A stretch of 64,000 bases of DNA from Paracoccaceae bacterium (GCA_014872815.1 WKFK01000008.1:178534-242533), one strand, 5' to 3'; shown: positions 9,975 through 21,455, counted from the stretch's first letter. Numbers and translations: made by a program. The notes: generated by a model not told the origin, from the letters alone.

Positions 9975-12900
9975 GTGTTTTCAGCGATCTTCATCCGGCG
10001 CCCGAAAACGGCGTTCGTGATTTCTCTGGTGCTCTCCATCATGGGGTTCATCGGGTATAACGCGCTCCCCGTGGAGCAATTCCCAGACATCACGCCCCCT
10101 GTGGTGACGGTGTCGGCCAACTACACCGGAGCCAACTCTGAAACGGTGGAGAATACTGTGGCCGCGCCTATTGAGGCGCAGGTGAACGGGGTGGACGACA
10201 TGATCTATATGTCGTCTGACAGTACAGATACCGGCTCCTACAACCTGTCTGTGACTTTTGAGGTGGGCACCGACCCGGACATTGCCTCGGTAAACGTGCA
10301 AAACCGCGTGGCGCAGGCGACGTCCTCCCTGCCAACCGAGGTGACCAACAGCGGGGTGGTGACGCAGAAGTCCTCCACCAACATGCTGATGATTGTCACG
10401 TTGGTGTCGCCCAACAGCACCTATGACGAGGTGTTTCTGTCCAACTACGCTTCGATCAACCTGCGCGACGCGCTGGCGCGTGTGAAAGGCGTCGGTAAAG
10501 CGGACGTGATGACCAACTTTGAATACTCCATGCGGATGTGGATGGATCCGGACCGTATGGCAGGGTTGGGGCTCACACCGGGGGATTTGGTTGCCGCCAT
10601 TCGCGAGCAGAACCTTGAGGTCTCCGCCGGTCAGATTGGGACGCCGCCAATCCCCACTGGGCAGCAGTTCCAATATACGATCAAATCCAAAGGCCGTCTG
10701 ACCACGGTGAAGGAGTTTGAAGAGATCGTGCTGCGGACCGGTGAGGCGGGCAGCATTGTGCGGATGAAGGACGTTGCGCGGGTCGAACTTGGCGCGAACT
10801 ACTACAACGCGTCCGGTCGTGCCGATGGCAACCCTGCGACCGTTCTGGCGATCTATCAGGCGCCGGGTGAAAACGCTCTGGCGGTGGCCGAGGCTGTGAA
10901 GGCCGAGGTTGAACGCCTGTCAAGCGCCTTTCCGGATGATGTGGAATACGACATTCCTTACGATAGTACGCTGTTTGTAGAGCAGTCGCTGAGCGACGTG
11001 GTGTCTACCCTGATCCTGACGTTTATCCTCGTGATCTCGGTGGTGTTTATCTTCCTTGGCAATGTGCGTGCGACGGTCATTCCGGCGGTCGCCATTCCGG
11101 TGTCTTTGATTGGTGCCTTTGCCTTCTTGTTGTTGTTCGGCATGTCGCTGAACACAATCTCGCTGTTTGCCTTGGTACTTGCGATCGGGATCGTGGTGGA
11201 TGACGCGATTGTTGTGGTGGAAAACGTCGAGCGCATCATTGCCGAAGAGGGGTTGTCCGCGGCCGACGCTACGCGCAAGGCGATGGGGCAGATCACCGGA
11301 CCGGTGATTGCCACCACGCTTGTGTTGCTGGCGGTGTTTGTGCCGGTGACCTTTATGCCCGGCATCACCGGGAGGCTCTACACGCAGTTTGCTGTGACCA
11401 TTTCCACCGCTGTGGTGATCTCGTCGATCAACGCGCTGACGCTGTCTCCGGCGTTGTGCTCGCTGATCCTGAGGCCACGTGATCCGGGTGGTCCAAAGGG
11501 GCTGATGGCGACGTTTGAGAAAGGCGTGGATGGTGCGCGTGGTGTGTATGTGGGCGTTGTACGCCGATTTGTGCGCATTCCGATCCTCGCATTGGTGATC
11601 ATTGGCGCGATGATGGCGGGCTCTGGCACGTTGATCAAATCCATTCCGGCAGGCTTCATTCCGCTGGAAGACAACGGCACGCTCTTTGTTGACGTACAAC
11701 TGCCGGATGCGGCCTCGCTCGAGCGGACGGAAAAAGTCACCGCACGTTTGAACGAGCAGTTGATGGAAATCCCAGGCGTGGCCGGCTCCGTGCTTGTAAA
11801 CGGCTTTAGTTTGCTGAACGGGTCCGGGTCCAACGGGGCTATGATTATTCTGAACCTGGATCCTTGGGATGATCGCCAGACTGACGAGCTGAGCGCGGAT
11901 GGGATCTTGGCCAAGGTCTATGGCCTTGCCAATCAAGAGATTTCCGCAAGCGTGATCGCCTTTAACCCACCGCCGATTTCCGGCCTTGGCATGAGCGCGG
12001 GCGTGGAGATGAAGGTGCAGCAGACCGGTGGGGGCACCGCGCAGGACTTGGCGGCAGCCGTTGGCTCGCTGGTTTATGCGGCCAACCAACGGGAAGAGAT
12101 GGCGCAGAGTTACTCGACGTTCCGTGCCAACGTGCCAAAGGTTTATGTCGATCTGGATCGAGAAAAGGCGAAGTCGCTAAACGTGTCGATTGCCGACGTC
12201 TTCACCACGTTGCAGGGCTATATGGGGTCGATTTATGTGAACGACTTCAACCTGTTTGGTCGGGTCTATCGTGTGATGATCCAAGCAGACGGCGAGTTCC
12301 GCTCACAAGTTGAGGACATCAACGCGCTTTATGTGCGCTCTCAAAGCGGCGAGATGGTGCCCATGGGCACGCTTGTGACCGTGCGCAATGAGCTCGGCCC
12401 TGTGGCGCTGAACCGCTACAATATGTTCCGCTCCGCCACAGTGACCGGTGTGCCAAAAGAGGGCCTGTCGACCGGGGATGCGATCCGCGTATTGGAGGAG
12501 GAAGCCGTGAATGCACTTCCTCCGGGATATTCTTTTGAATGGACCGGGACAGCGCAGCAGCAGCAGGCCGCAGGCGGTCTAGTGGTGCTGATCCTGATTA
12601 TGGCGGTGGTCTTTGGTTATCTGTTCCTTGTGGCGCAGTATGAGAGCTGGACCATGCCGGTGGGCATTTTGCTCTCGGTCACCGTGGCGCTGTTTGGGGC
12701 GCTGGCGGCGGTGCTTGTGTCCGGCGGGGATGTGAACCTCTACACCCAGATCGGTATGATCATGCTGATTGGTCTGGCCTCCAAAAACGCCATTCTCATC
12801 GTGGAATTTGCGATGGAGCGGCGGGCTGCGGGGCTGAGCATCAAGGAGGCCGCAATCGAGGCGGCAAGCCAGCGTTTCCGCGCGGTGATGATGACGGCGC

Positions 12901-13112
12901 TGTCGTTCCTGTTGGGCGTGGTCCCGCTGCTGGTCGCCAATGGCGCCGGTGCGGCCAGCCAGAAGGCCATCGGTGTGGCTGTGTTTGGCGGCATGTTGGC
13001 GGCGACCGTGATTGGCGTGGTGATTGTGCCGATCCTCTACGTGCTGCTGCAAGGTATGCGGGAGTGGGTCAAGGGCACCAACAAGAAGGCGGAGCCTACT
13101 GAGGCTGCGTAA
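9975..13112 (+). CDS. RND multidrug efflux transporter (AcrB/MexB family permease)
   Basis: 1045 aa HAE1-type RND sequence ([15 protein letters not shown]...; [13 protein letters not shown]). Confidence 0.95.
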   Translation: MFSAIFIRRPKTAFVISLVLSIMGFIGYNALPVEQFPDITPPVVTVSANYTGANSETVENTVAAPIEAQVNGVDDMIYMSSDSTDTGSYNLSVTFEVGTDPDIASVNVQNRVAQATSSLPTEVTNSGVVTQKSSTNMLMIVTLVSPNSTYDEVFLSNYASINLRDALARVKGVGKADVMTNFEYSMRMWMDPDRMAGLGLTPGDLVAAIREQNLEVSAGQIGTPPIPTGQQFQYTIKSKGRLTTVKEFEEIVLRTGEAGSIVRMKDVARVELGANYYNASGRADGNPATVLAIYQAPGENALAVAEAVKAEVERLSSAFPDDVEYDIPYDSTLFVEQSLSDVVSTLILTFILVISVVFIFLGNVRATVIPAVAIPVSLIGAFAFLLLFGMSLNTISLFALVLAIGIVVDDAIVVVENVERIIAEEGLSAADATRKAMGQITGPVIATTLVLLAVFVPVTFMPGITGRLYTQFAVTISTAVVISSINALTLSPALCSLILRPRDPGGPKGLMATFEKGVDGARGVYVGVVRRFVRIPILALVIIGAMMAGSGTLIKSIPAGFIPLEDNGTLFVDVQLPDAASLERTEKVTARLNEQLMEIPGVAGSVLVNGFSLLNGSGSNGAMIILNLDPWDDRQTDELSADGILAKVYGLANQEISASVIAFNPPPISGLGMSAGVEMKVQQTGGGTAQDLAAAVGSLVYAANQREEMAQSYSTFRANVPKVYVDLDREKAKSLNVSIADVFTTLQGYMGSIYVNDFNLFGRVYRVMIQADGEFRSQVEDINALYVRSQSGEMVPMGTLVTVRNELGPVALNRYNMFRSATVTGVPKEGLSTGDAIRVLEEEAVNALPPGYSFEWTGTAQQQQAAGGLVVLILIMAVVFGYLFLVAQYESWTMPVGILLSVTVALFGALAAVLVSGGDVNLYTQIGMIMLIGLASKNAILIVEFAMERRAAGLSIKEAAIEAASQRFRAVMMTALSFLLGVVPLLVANGAGAASQKAIGVAVFGGMLAATVIGVVIVPILYVLLQGMREWVKGTNKKAEPTEAA

Positions 13113-13131
13113 GGTGTTGAGAAAGAAAGAG

Positions 13132-13163
13132 AAGGGCTGGAGGAAACTCCGGCCCTTTTTGTT
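13132..13163 (+). terminator. Rho-independent terminator after RND operon
   Basis: AGGGCTGGAG-gaaa-CTCCGGCCCTTTTT hairpin and T-run. Confidence 0.7.
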
Positions 13164-13190
13164 TGGATGAAAGCTCGGTAGCCTTCGGGA

Positions 13191-13748
13191 ATGACACGGT
13201 TGCTTTTGGTTTTTGTGCTCGCGGTGTCCGCTCTTTCTGCGTTCGCAGAAGAGCGGCCGCGGGGGCTTATGTGGAACCGTTCCGGGTTGCCCGCGACGAT
13301 CCCGTTGCAAATCAAAACCAATGCCGGTGCGGATCACATTCTCTTACTTCATGATACATCTAGCGGAGAAGCGGTTCTGGCGGCCTATATTCGTGGCGGC
13401 GCCTTTTTCCGAGTCTTGGTTCCGCCGGGGCGATTTGAACTATCGTTTGGCTCAGGGGAAATATGGCGCGGTGAGGTCGACGTGTTCGGCCCTGAGACAC
13501 AATGGTTTGTGCTGGAGCCTGCGTTGGAGTTTCAGTCTGCAGCAGCGCGCCGGGAAGGGCATCTGGTTGATTTGCGGGATCTTACGCAGGTCGCGATCCG
13601 AGGGCTCGCTGATTGCCAAAGATGGGAACTTGATCCGGATAGTTTGCGTCTGCCGAAACTGGAGTATCCGGCGCCACATGATCGACCGCAGCGATCTGAG
13701 TCTTGGCAAGCGCCGCAATACACGGTGCGGTCGAAAATTTGTGATTGA
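13191..13748 (+). CDS. Hypothetical exported protein
   Basis: 185 aa with a signal-peptide-like N-terminus; no family recognised. Confidence 0.6.
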   Translation: MTRLLLVFVLAVSALSAFAEERPRGLMWNRSGLPATIPLQIKTNAGADHILLLHDTSSGEAVLAAYIRGGAFFRVLVPPGRFELSFGSGEIWRGEVDVFGPETQWFVLEPALEFQSAAARREGHLVDLRDLTQVAIRGLADCQRWELDPDSLRLPKLEYPAPHDRPQRSESWQAPQYTVRSKICD

Positions 13749-13814
13749 GCGCGTTGATTTCAATGGAAAAAATTCGCATGGACACGTATTGGATGATGCA
13801 GTACGCCGGGCATC

Positions 13815-14462
13815 ATGTTTAACGCTAGCGTGTCATACTTGGATAGCCCAAAGTTAGAAGAGCTTCTCGAATTAGACGAGAGAGTGCTTTGGTCAGGTGC
13901 CCCGGATTACGGACGTAAGCTTTTTGAGTTGCGGCAAAATGAAAAGATTGTGGCGATTTGTATCGCGGTTGGTGCCGTCGCAATGCTTTTGGCTCTGCCG
14001 TTCGTACCACAGGGGGGCGGAAACTTGACACGCGCCGCCTGGGTTTTTCTTACTGTCATCGCCATGCTGGTTTGCCTTTGGGTGGCCAATGCGTTGGATC
14101 GGAAGTTGTTGCTCTCCAATTTGGCGTACTTTGTGACGGATCGCAGGGCCATTATTATTCGAGCGCAGAAAGGCCTGTTCCGCAACGGTGATGTATATGT
14201 TGTCTCGTGTCGCCATTCCGTCGAATTTCCTTACTCAATCCGCAAAAATCACCCTTACGCGTCGCTTCGTGTGGGAACGCTTTTTGACAAAGATAGGAAA
14301 CGGAACGCATTGCCTGATCAAAGGTTTGATGAGCGGGCGAGGTTGCGTTCATTGGCTCCGAGTACTTGGACCACTACTCCTGTGGAGTTCGAGAATGTGC
14401 GCGAGGCTGACTATTTACATGCGCTCATCCGGTCTGCAGCACAAAAGAGAGAGGCGACTTAG
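13815..14462 (+). CDS. Membrane protein resembling PH-like (bPH) domain proteins
   Basis: Two TM segments followed by 'YFVTDRRAIIIRA...' typical of bacterial PH-like proteins. Confidence 0.55.
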   Translation: MFNASVSYLDSPKLEELLELDERVLWSGAPDYGRKLFELRQNEKIVAICIAVGAVAMLLALPFVPQGGGNLTRAAWVFLTVIAMLVCLWVANALDRKLLLSNLAYFVTDRRAIIIRAQKGLFRNGDVYVVSCRHSVEFPYSIRKNHPYASLRVGTLFDKDRKRNALPDQRFDERARLRSLAPSTWTTTPVEFENVREADYLHALIRSAAQKREAT

Positions 14463-14535
14463 GCGTGCCTCAGGTGAATGCAGGTGCCAAAAAGGCCGGA
14501 GAAAATCCCCGGCCCTCTAGCGTTTTGTCTTGTGA

Positions 14536-16497
14536 TTACAGCTGGATGCGGAAGCGGGCGAAGCCGTCTGGGCCTTCGCCTGCGGCTTCGATGGAGACGC
14601 CTTCGACGCTGTCGCTGTAGTCCGCCGCCTTGGGGCCGGTGTCAAACAGCACAGAGGTGCCTGGCAGCGGTGCGAAGGTCCAGTTGGCATCGGCGCGGGG
14701 GCTGATGGTGCCTTTTTCCACGATGTAGCGCACGATCACGTCGCGGTTGGTGTCCGGGCCTTCAAACACAATGGTGTCACCCATGGCGCCCGGGAAATTG
14801 CCGCCGCCACCCGCGCGGTAGTTGTTGGTGGCGATGATGAATTCCGCATTCATGTCCAAGGGCTTGCCGTCAAACATCAAGTTGGTGATGCGGTTGGCAT
14901 CTGCGTTGATCAGGTTGCCTTTGGGGTCAAACTTGGACGGCTGGGACAGGTCGATTTCGTAGGTCACGCCGTCCATCACGTCAAAGTTGTAAGACGGGAA
15001 TTCCGGGTTCAGCAGCACCTGATCGGCTTTGCCTGCGTCCACCTGATTGAAGATGCCTGCAGAACGTTCCAGCCAGTCTTTGACCTCCTGACCTGTCACG
15101 CGCACGGCGCGGACGGTGTTGGGGTAGAGGTATAGGTCGGAGACGTTTTTGATTGCCACGTCGCCTTTGGCCACGTCGGTGTAATACTCCGGACCACCAC
15201 GGCCACCGGCTTTGAATGGGGCGGCGGCGGAGAGGATGGGCAGGCCTTCGTGTTCGGTGCCTTTCATCATCTGTTCGATATACCAAAGCTGCGCGATGGA
15301 GACGATTTGAACGGACGGGTCATCCGCCACCAGTGCGAAGTAGCTGTGCAGTGGGGCGTCGGTTTTGCCCACGGCGCGGCGCACGTAAGCCAAAGTCTCG
15401 TCATGCTCTGTCTGAACGCTGTCCAGAACGTTCTGCTGGCTCTCCACCAATGCAGTGATCGAGCGGTCCTCGTTGCGCTTGGAGATTGGACGCGCTTCGG
15501 TGCTGTGCGAGACGATTTTCCATTCGTTTCCAGAGCGTTCCAGCATCAGGTCGATGAGACCCATGTGCGAGCCCCAGAAGCCGCCCATGGCCGCTGGCTT
15601 GCCCATGATCGTGCCGTTTGCAACGTCCACGCCTGGCATGCCGTCATAGGCGGAGGATGGGAACACACGGTGGTGGTGGCCGGTCAGAACGGCGTCGATG
15701 CCCTCAACCGCGGCGAGCGGCACGGAGGCGTTTTCCATGCCGTCTGTGTGGTCTGCCGCGCCGATACCGGAGTGGCTGAGCGCGATGATGATGTCGGCGC
15801 CTTCCTCTTTCATCTGTGGCACGAAGGCCTTGGCGGTCTCAACAATGTCGCGCGCCTGCACGTTGCCTTCGAGATGGCGGCGATCCCAGTTCATGACTTG
15901 GGGAGGGGTAAAGCCAATCACGCCAACCTTAATTTTGTGTTTCTCACCCGCACCGTCGGTGAGTTCACGCTCCAGAATGGAGTAGGGTTTGAACAGGGTT
16001 TTGTCTTCGCGCGCGGTGCCACCTTGCTCCAAAGAGATGTTGGAAAGCACGGTTTCGAAGTCTGCACCGGCCATGGATTTCATCAGGAAATCAATGCCGT
16101 AGTTGAATTCGTGGTTCCCAATTGTGGCGGCGTCGTAGCCCACCGCGTTCATCGCGGTGATGATCGGGTGCATGTCGCCTTCTTTCATGCCGCGCTCATA
16201 GGCGATGTAATCGCCCATCGGATTGCCCTGCAGGAAATCCCCGTTGTCGATCAGCATCGAGTTGGTGGCCTCGTCGCGGATGTTTTTGATCAGTGAGGCG
16301 GTGCGGGCGAGGCCTACGGTGTCGCGCGGTTTGTCGGCGTAATAGTCATAGGGGAAGACGTGCACGTGCAGGTCCGTGGTCTCCATAATCCGCAGATGTG
16401 CTTGATTTTGCGCAGCATTTGCCGAGAAGGGGTGCAGGGCGATGAAGCCTGCGGTGGAGGCCAGGAAGTGGCGGCGGGACAGGGTAAATTGGGCCAT
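14536..16497 (-). CDS. cpdB: 2',3'-cyclic-nucleotide 2'-phosphodiesterase/3'-nucleotidase
   Basis: Tat-type signal (SRRHFLAS), metallophosphoesterase LRIMETTDLHVHV, GNHEFNYG; start set at MAQFTLSRR. Confidence 0.92.
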   Translation of the reverse strand: MAQFTLSRRHFLASTAGFIALHPFSANAAQNQAHLRIMETTDLHVHVFPYDYYADKPRDTVGLARTASLIKNIRDEATNSMLIDNGDFLQGNPMGDYIAYERGMKEGDMHPIITAMNAVGYDAATIGNHEFNYGIDFLMKSMAGADFETVLSNISLEQGGTAREDKTLFKPYSILERELTDGAGEKHKIKVGVIGFTPPQVMNWDRRHLEGNVQARDIVETAKAFVPQMKEEGADIIIALSHSGIGAADHTDGMENASVPLAAVEGIDAVLTGHHHRVFPSSAYDGMPGVDVANGTIMGKPAAMGGFWGSHMGLIDLMLERSGNEWKIVSHSTEARPISKRNEDRSITALVESQQNVLDSVQTEHDETLAYVRRAVGKTDAPLHSYFALVADDPSVQIVSIAQLWYIEQMMKGTEHEGLPILSAAAPFKAGGRGGPEYYTDVAKGDVAIKNVSDLYLYPNTVRAVRVTGQEVKDWLERSAGIFNQVDAGKADQVLLNPEFPSYNFDVMDGVTYEIDLSQPSKFDPKGNLINADANRITNLMFDGKPLDMNAEFIIATNNYRAGGGGNFPGAMGDTIVFEGPDTNRDVIVRYIVEKGTISPRADANWTFAPLPGTSVLFDTGPKAADYSDSVEGVSIEAAGEGPDGFARFRIQL

Positions 16498-16660
16498 TTT
16501 GGTGCTCTCTGTTGTAATAGATATTGCCCGTATGGCTGGGGCCAAAGCGGGTTTGTTTTGGGAATAATGCAGTGAGTGTAACAGTGATTTGACCGAGTGG
16601 ACAAATTTTTGCGACGTGGGCAGATGTCGGCGCATTAACCGTCGTCCTTGGAGATCAAAA

Positions 16661-16710
16661 TCACGTCGGTATTACGTCGGTATCGCGACTGTTTTGCGGA
16701 GGTGCGTTTT
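16661..16710 (+). repeat. Dispersed 50-bp intergenic repeat, copy A
   Basis: TCACGTCGGTATTACGTCGGTATCGCGACTGTTTTGCGGAGGTGCGTTTT; 46/50 identical to copy B at 43513. Confidence 0.85.
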
Positions 16711-16756
16711 GGGGCGCTTAGGCGTTAATGCAACGGGCGTTGCGGTCCCACAAAGA

Positions 16757-16778
16757 GGCCCCGGATCAGGTCCGGGGC
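16757..16778 (-). terminator. Hairpin/terminator downstream of trpE
   Basis: GGCCCCGGA-tcagg-TCCGGGGC palindrome between trpE end and cpdB start. Confidence 0.6.
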
Positions 16779-16803
16779 GCGCGATTTACTTTTTTGGGGG
16801 CGG

Positions 16804-18315
16804 TTAGGAGTTGCCGTTGCCGGTGAACCGCGCGGCATCCGCAGCGGCGCGGCGGATGGCGTTGGATTTGTGCACGGTCTCCATGTATTCGGCCTCCGGG
16901 TCGCTGTCATAGACAACGCCGCCGCCGGCCTGAATGTAGAGCTTTTGGTCTTTCACAATCGCGGTGCGCAGCGCGATGCAGATGTCCATGTCACCGCCGG
17001 AGCTGAAGTAGCCCACGCCGCCGCCGTAGATGCCGCGTTTTTCGGGTTCCAACTCGTCGATGATTTCCATCGCGCGCACTTTGGGCGCGCCGGAAACAGT
17101 GCCTGCTGGCATACCGGCAAAGAAGGCATCGAGCGCGTCTTTGTCTTCCGCCAACTCGCCGACCACGTTGGAGACGATGTGCATCACGTGGCTGTAGCGT
17201 TCGATGATGAACTTCTCGGTTGGGCGTACGGTGCCGATCTTGGCGACACGGCCGGTATCATTCCGTCCAAGATCCAAGAGCATGAGGTGCTCGGCGAGCT
17301 CTTTCTTGTCCGCCAGCAGATCCTCTTCGAGCGCTTTGTCCTCTTCTGGCGTGGCGCCACGGGGGCGGGTGCCTGCAATCGGCCGGATGGTGACTTCGTC
17401 GCCGAAGACCCGCACGAGGATTTCCGGGCTGGCGCCGACAACCTGAAACCCGCCGAAGTTGAAGTAGAACATAAACGGTGACGGGTTGGTGCGGCGCAGA
17501 GAGCGGTAGAGCGCAAACGGGGGCTGCGGGAAGTCCTGCGTCCAGCGTTGGGCTGGCACCACCTGAAAGATGTCGCCGGCCTTGATGTACTCCTTGGCCT
17601 TCTCCACGGCGGCCATGTAGCCCTCTTTGGTGAAGTTGGAGACGGGGGGCGACACTTCGTACGCCTCACCCAGATCACGGGCGGCCTGTGGCATGGCGCG
17701 TTCGAGATCGCGCACGGCGTCCATCACGCGCTCGGCCGCCTGCGCATAGGCGGCGCGGGCGGATTGGCCATCACTGACCCACGCGGGGGAGACCACGGTG
17801 ACTTCGCCTTTCACGCCATCAAGTACGGCCACCACGGAGGGGCGCAGCATGCAGGCATCGGGCAGGCCGAGCGGGTCCGGGTTGATGTTGGGCAGATGCT
17901 CCACCAGACGGATCATGTCGTAGCCGAGATAGCCAAACAGACCGGCGGAAGCCTGTGGCAGGTCTTCGGGCAGGTCGATTTTGCTTTCGGCAATCAAAGC
18001 GCGCAGGTTGGTCAGCGGGTCGCCATCTTGCGGTGTGAAGCCGTCGGGATCAAACCGCGCGGTGCGGTTGATGCGGCTTTCCGTGCCGTGAGTTTGCCAG
18101 ATCAGATCGGGCTTCATGCCAATGATGGAATACCGTCCACGCACTTCGCCACCGGTCACAGACTCCAGCATGAAGGCGTCCTTGTGGGCGCCTGTGAGCT
18201 TGAGCATGAGCGACACCGGGGTGTCGAGGTCGGCGGCGAGCCGCGTGTACACTACCTGATTTTCACCAGCCTCATAGGCTTTGGCAAAATCTTCAAACGA
18301 GGGAGTCAGGTCCAC
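16804..18315 (-). CDS. trpE: Anthranilate synthase component I
   Basis: 503 aa chorismate-binding enzyme (AGTVSGAPKVRAMEIIDELEP; GGGVVYDSDPEAEY). Confidence 0.95.
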   Translation of the reverse strand: MDLTPSFEDFAKAYEAGENQVVYTRLAADLDTPVSLMLKLTGAHKDAFMLESVTGGEVRGRYSIIGMKPDLIWQTHGTESRINRTARFDPDGFTPQDGDPLTNLRALIAESKIDLPEDLPQASAGLFGYLGYDMIRLVEHLPNINPDPLGLPDACMLRPSVVAVLDGVKGEVTVVSPAWVSDGQSARAAYAQAAERVMDAVRDLERAMPQAARDLGEAYEVSPPVSNFTKEGYMAAVEKAKEYIKAGDIFQVVPAQRWTQDFPQPPFALYRSLRRTNPSPFMFYFNFGGFQVVGASPEILVRVFGDEVTIRPIAGTRPRGATPEEDKALEEDLLADKKELAEHLMLLDLGRNDTGRVAKIGTVRPTEKFIIERYSHVMHIVSNVVGELAEDKDALDAFFAGMPAGTVSGAPKVRAMEIIDELEPEKRGIYGGGVGYFSSGGDMDICIALRTAIVKDQKLYIQAGGGVVYDSDPEAEYMETVHKSNAIRRAAADAARFTGNGNS

Positions 18316-18330
18316 CTTGGCGGCCTTTCT

Positions 18331-20172
18331 TTACTGGAAGTTTGCGTGCACCGCGTTCAGTGCCTGCTGATTGATCTGGGTTGGGTACATGCCCTGGAGC
18401 GCCTGCGCGTAGGCGGCGAAGACGTCTTGAGAGATGCCGCTGGAGAGCTGTGCCGTGATTGCGGCCTTGAGCGCGGTGACTTCCGGGTCGTCGGTTTCCG
18501 GATCGGTGATAGCGTTCAGACGCACCACAACCAGACCGTCCGGGCTGTCCAGCGTGCGCAGCTCACCCACTTCCATCTCAAAGATTTCGGAGAGGAATTC
18601 AGCAGGCGTGCCCGGTACAAAGGCGGCGCGGTCCATGTCGACCTCTTCGTTGGCGGTGAAGCCAAAGGAGGTGAAGCTGGTGCCGTCGTTCAGGCGTGGC
18701 TTGAGCGTTTCGATCAGAGCTTTGAGGGCTTCGGTGGTGCGCTGAGCGGTGATTTGTGCCGCGGCGTCCTCTGCTACATCTGCCAGTGGGGCTGGCTGGC
18801 TTGGGGTTTCGCCTTCCAGACGCAGGGCAAAGATGCCGCCGTCTTCAAGCACTTCGATCTGTGGGAAATCTTCGGCGGTCACGGTGGAGGCCACTTCGCG
18901 GAAGCCTTCGTAGCCGGCGAGATCATCCTCAGACAGCGGGTGCCAGTTGAGGGTGCCAAGTTCCATGTCGGTTTCGGCCACCAGTTCTTCCAGTGTTGCG
19001 CCACCGGCGAGCAGGTCGTCGATGTTGCCGATTTGGGTGTCGATCAGGCGGCGGGCGCGGTCTGCGGCGAGTTCCTCGCGCAGCATGTCCTTGGCCTCTT
19101 CAAAGGTCGTGGTCTGCGCGGACAGGATGCCGTTGACGCGGAACAGAGCCGGACCGAGGTCCGATTGGGCCGGGCCTGCGATGCCATTTGCGGGTGTCAG
19201 GAACACCGCTTCACCCGCTTCGCCAAGCTCAGCTTTGGTGACGTCGCCCAGATCTACGTCGGCCAGAGAGAGGCCCCGGCCTTCGACAAGGCTGGTGAAG
19301 GTGGCGGTGCCAGCTGCGATTTGATCCATCGCGGCCTGTGCGGCAGCCTCATCAGCAAAGGCCAGACGCTCAACCAGACGGCGCTCTGGGCGGTTAAACT
19401 CGCTGTCGCGCTCTTCATAGAGGTTTTGCAAGGCAGTTTCGTCTACCTCGACCTGATCAATGATCATTTCAGGCGACAGCCAGGCGTAGGTGATCTGGCG
19501 GGTGGCGGGCAGCATGAAGCGGTCTTGGTTTTCGGTGTAGTAGGCTTCGATCTCGGCCTCGGTTGGCGCGGCGACCGGGCGGGTCAGGTTGTCCGCGGTC
19601 AGTTTGGACCAGGTGAAGTCACGCTCTTCGGCGACAAATTTGATCACGGTGTCGGCGTAGATGTCTGGCATGACCAGACCGGAGACCACCGCCCCCTGCA
19701 GAAGGGAGCGGACGGTGTCTTCTCGCACGCTGTCTTCAAACTCGGATTCGTTCATGCCCGCTTGGTCGATGGCAAAGCTGTAGGCGTCGCGATCAAAGGA
19801 CCCATCCAGACCTTGGAAGGACGGGATGTTCATCAGCTCCTGACGCAGGTTTTCATCGCCGATGGAGATGCCGAGGCGCTCGTTTTCTGCGTCCATGGAG
19901 CGGGTGGTGGAGAGGCGGGAGAGCACCATGCGGTCGATGCCGAATGCCTGTGCCTGAACAAATGGCAGCGATTGGCCTGTTTGCGCCTCAAGCGCGCGCA
20001 GTTCTTCTTGCAGGGCGCGGGCGTAGTCATCTACGGAGATGTCTTTGTCGCCTACGGTGCCCACGGTGCGCACGGTGCCGGTGAGGCTGGTCGCGCCGAA
20101 ACCGCCCAAGCCCAGAATGAGCAAGCCCATGAGAATCCAGACCGCTGTTTTAGAGGTTTTGCTCTGCGCCAT
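18331..20172 (-). CDS. Peptidylprolyl isomerase, PpiD/SurA N-terminal-domain type
   Basis: Single N-terminal TM segment, SurA-like N domain, parvulin-like core. Confidence 0.88.
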   Translation of the reverse strand: MAQSKTSKTAVWILMGLLILGLGGFGATSLTGTVRTVGTVGDKDISVDDYARALQEELRALEAQTGQSLPFVQAQAFGIDRMVLSRLSTTRSMDAENERLGISIGDENLRQELMNIPSFQGLDGSFDRDAYSFAIDQAGMNESEFEDSVREDTVRSLLQGAVVSGLVMPDIYADTVIKFVAEERDFTWSKLTADNLTRPVAAPTEAEIEAYYTENQDRFMLPATRQITYAWLSPEMIIDQVEVDETALQNLYEERDSEFNRPERRLVERLAFADEAAAQAAMDQIAAGTATFTSLVEGRGLSLADVDLGDVTKAELGEAGEAVFLTPANGIAGPAQSDLGPALFRVNGILSAQTTTFEEAKDMLREELAADRARRLIDTQIGNIDDLLAGGATLEELVAETDMELGTLNWHPLSEDDLAGYEGFREVASTVTAEDFPQIEVLEDGGIFALRLEGETPSQPAPLADVAEDAAAQITAQRTTEALKALIETLKPRLNDGTSFTSFGFTANEEVDMDRAAFVPGTPAEFLSEIFEMEVGELRTLDSPDGLVVVRLNAITDPETDDPEVTALKAAITAQLSSGISQDVFAAYAQALQGMYPTQINQQALNAVHANFQ

Positions 20173-20279
20173 GTCCGATGTCCGCCCTGTAATCGTTCAA
20201 GTTTCTTCTGCGAAGGTCTACGCGGTTGGGGCAGGGGGGGCAAGCATGATTGGCCTGTCCCGCCTGTGTTGTGGTTGCG

Positions 20280-21455
20280 TCAGGCTTTGACCGTGGCGAG
20301 ACGGGCAAAAAGGTCACCAATTCCAGTGCGGTCAACGTTGGCAAAGGCGACGCGCAGGGTGTCTTTGCCCGCCTGATCGCCCTCAGGTGTGAACATAGTG
20401 CCGGGCAGGGTGAGAATGCCGTGGCTTTGCACAAGTTGTTGTGCCAGTTGGTCAGACGCTAGCGCGAAGGGATGCTTCATATAAGCGAAGTAAGCGCCTG
20501 CGCCCTGCAGCTCCCAGCCCTGGTTGGTGAGTTGCGGCAGGTTGTCGGCGATCGCGGCGCGCCGGTCGAGGATTTCGGCGCGTTCACCTGCGAGCCATTG
20601 GCTGAGGTTTTGCATGCCCCAAAGCGCGGCGTGCTGGCCGAGCTGGTTGGGGCAGATGGTGACGGTGTCGAGGAATTTTTCTGCTTCGGCCAGCAATTCC
20701 ACGCTGCCAACCATGGCGCCGACACGGTGGCCGGTGAGACGGTAGGCTTTGGAGAAGGAATAGAGCTGCACCAATGTGTCCTGCCAGTCCGGATCGCCAA
20801 AGAGGTCATGTGGCGCGCCGGTGCGGCTGTCAAAATCGCGGTAGGTTTCATCCACGATCAGGCGGATGCCGCGGGATTTGGCAAGTTCATACATAGCGCG
20901 CACCAGTTCTGCCGGATACTCGACGCCGCCGGGGTTGTTGGGGGTGACCAGCACAATGGCGCGGGTGCGCTCGGTGATCAGGGCGGCGGCGTGCTCCGGA
21001 TCGGGCAATAGCTGCGCGTCGGTGGGCAGCGGCACGGCGGTGACGCCCTGCATGTCGAGCCACATTTTGTGATTGAAATACCACGGCGTTGGCAGGATGA
21101 CCTCGTCCCCTTCGCCCGCGATGGCGGTGAGGGTGGCGCAGAAGGCTTGGTTGCAGCCGGAGGTGATGGCGACCTGCGCGGGGGCGATCTCTCCTGCGTA
21201 GGCGGCGGACCATTGCGCGGCCACCTCGGCGCGCAGCTCGGGCAGGCCCAGCACGGGGCCATAGAGGTGGGCCTCTGGTTTGTTGAGCGCGGTGTCTGCG
21301 ATGTGTTGCAGCAAGGGTTCCGGTGGGGCGGCGACAGGGGCGGCTTGGCTGACGTTGATCAGCGGACGTTCCGGTGGAAAGGTCACACCTTCGAGCCAGC
21401 GGCGGGCTTCCATCACGGGCGGGGCAAAGGTGGCGGCGGTGCGGGTGAGGGTCAT
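20280..21455 (-). CDS. PLP-dependent class I/II aminotransferase
   Basis: TSGCNQAF, VTPNNPGG and YSFSKAYRLTGHRVG (PLP lysine) motifs. Confidence 0.9.
   Translation of the reverse strand: MTLTRTAATFAPPVMEARRWLEGVTFPPERPLINVSQAAPVAAPPEPLLQHIADTALNKPEAHLYGPVLGLPELRAEVAAQWSAAYAGEIAPAQVAITSGCNQAFCATLTAIAGEGDEVILPTPWYFNHKMWLDMQGVTAVPLPTDAQLLPDPEHAAALITERTRAIVLVTPNNPGGVEYPAELVRAMYELAKSRGIRLIVDETYRDFDSRTGAPHDLFGDPDWQDTLVQLYSFSKAYRLTGHRVGAMVGSVELLAEAEKFLDTVTICPNQLGQHAALWGMQNLSQWLAGERAEILDRRAAIADNLPQLTNQGWELQGAGAYFAYMKHPFALASDQLAQQLVQSHGILTLPGTMFTPEGDQAGKDTLRVAFANVDRTGIGDLFARLATVKA

Noticed and set aside
17548-20376. Long plus-strand ORF of 942 aa
   Set aside because: Lies antisense to trpE and the ppiD-like gene, both strongly recognisable; composition is typical of shadow frames in high-GC DNA.
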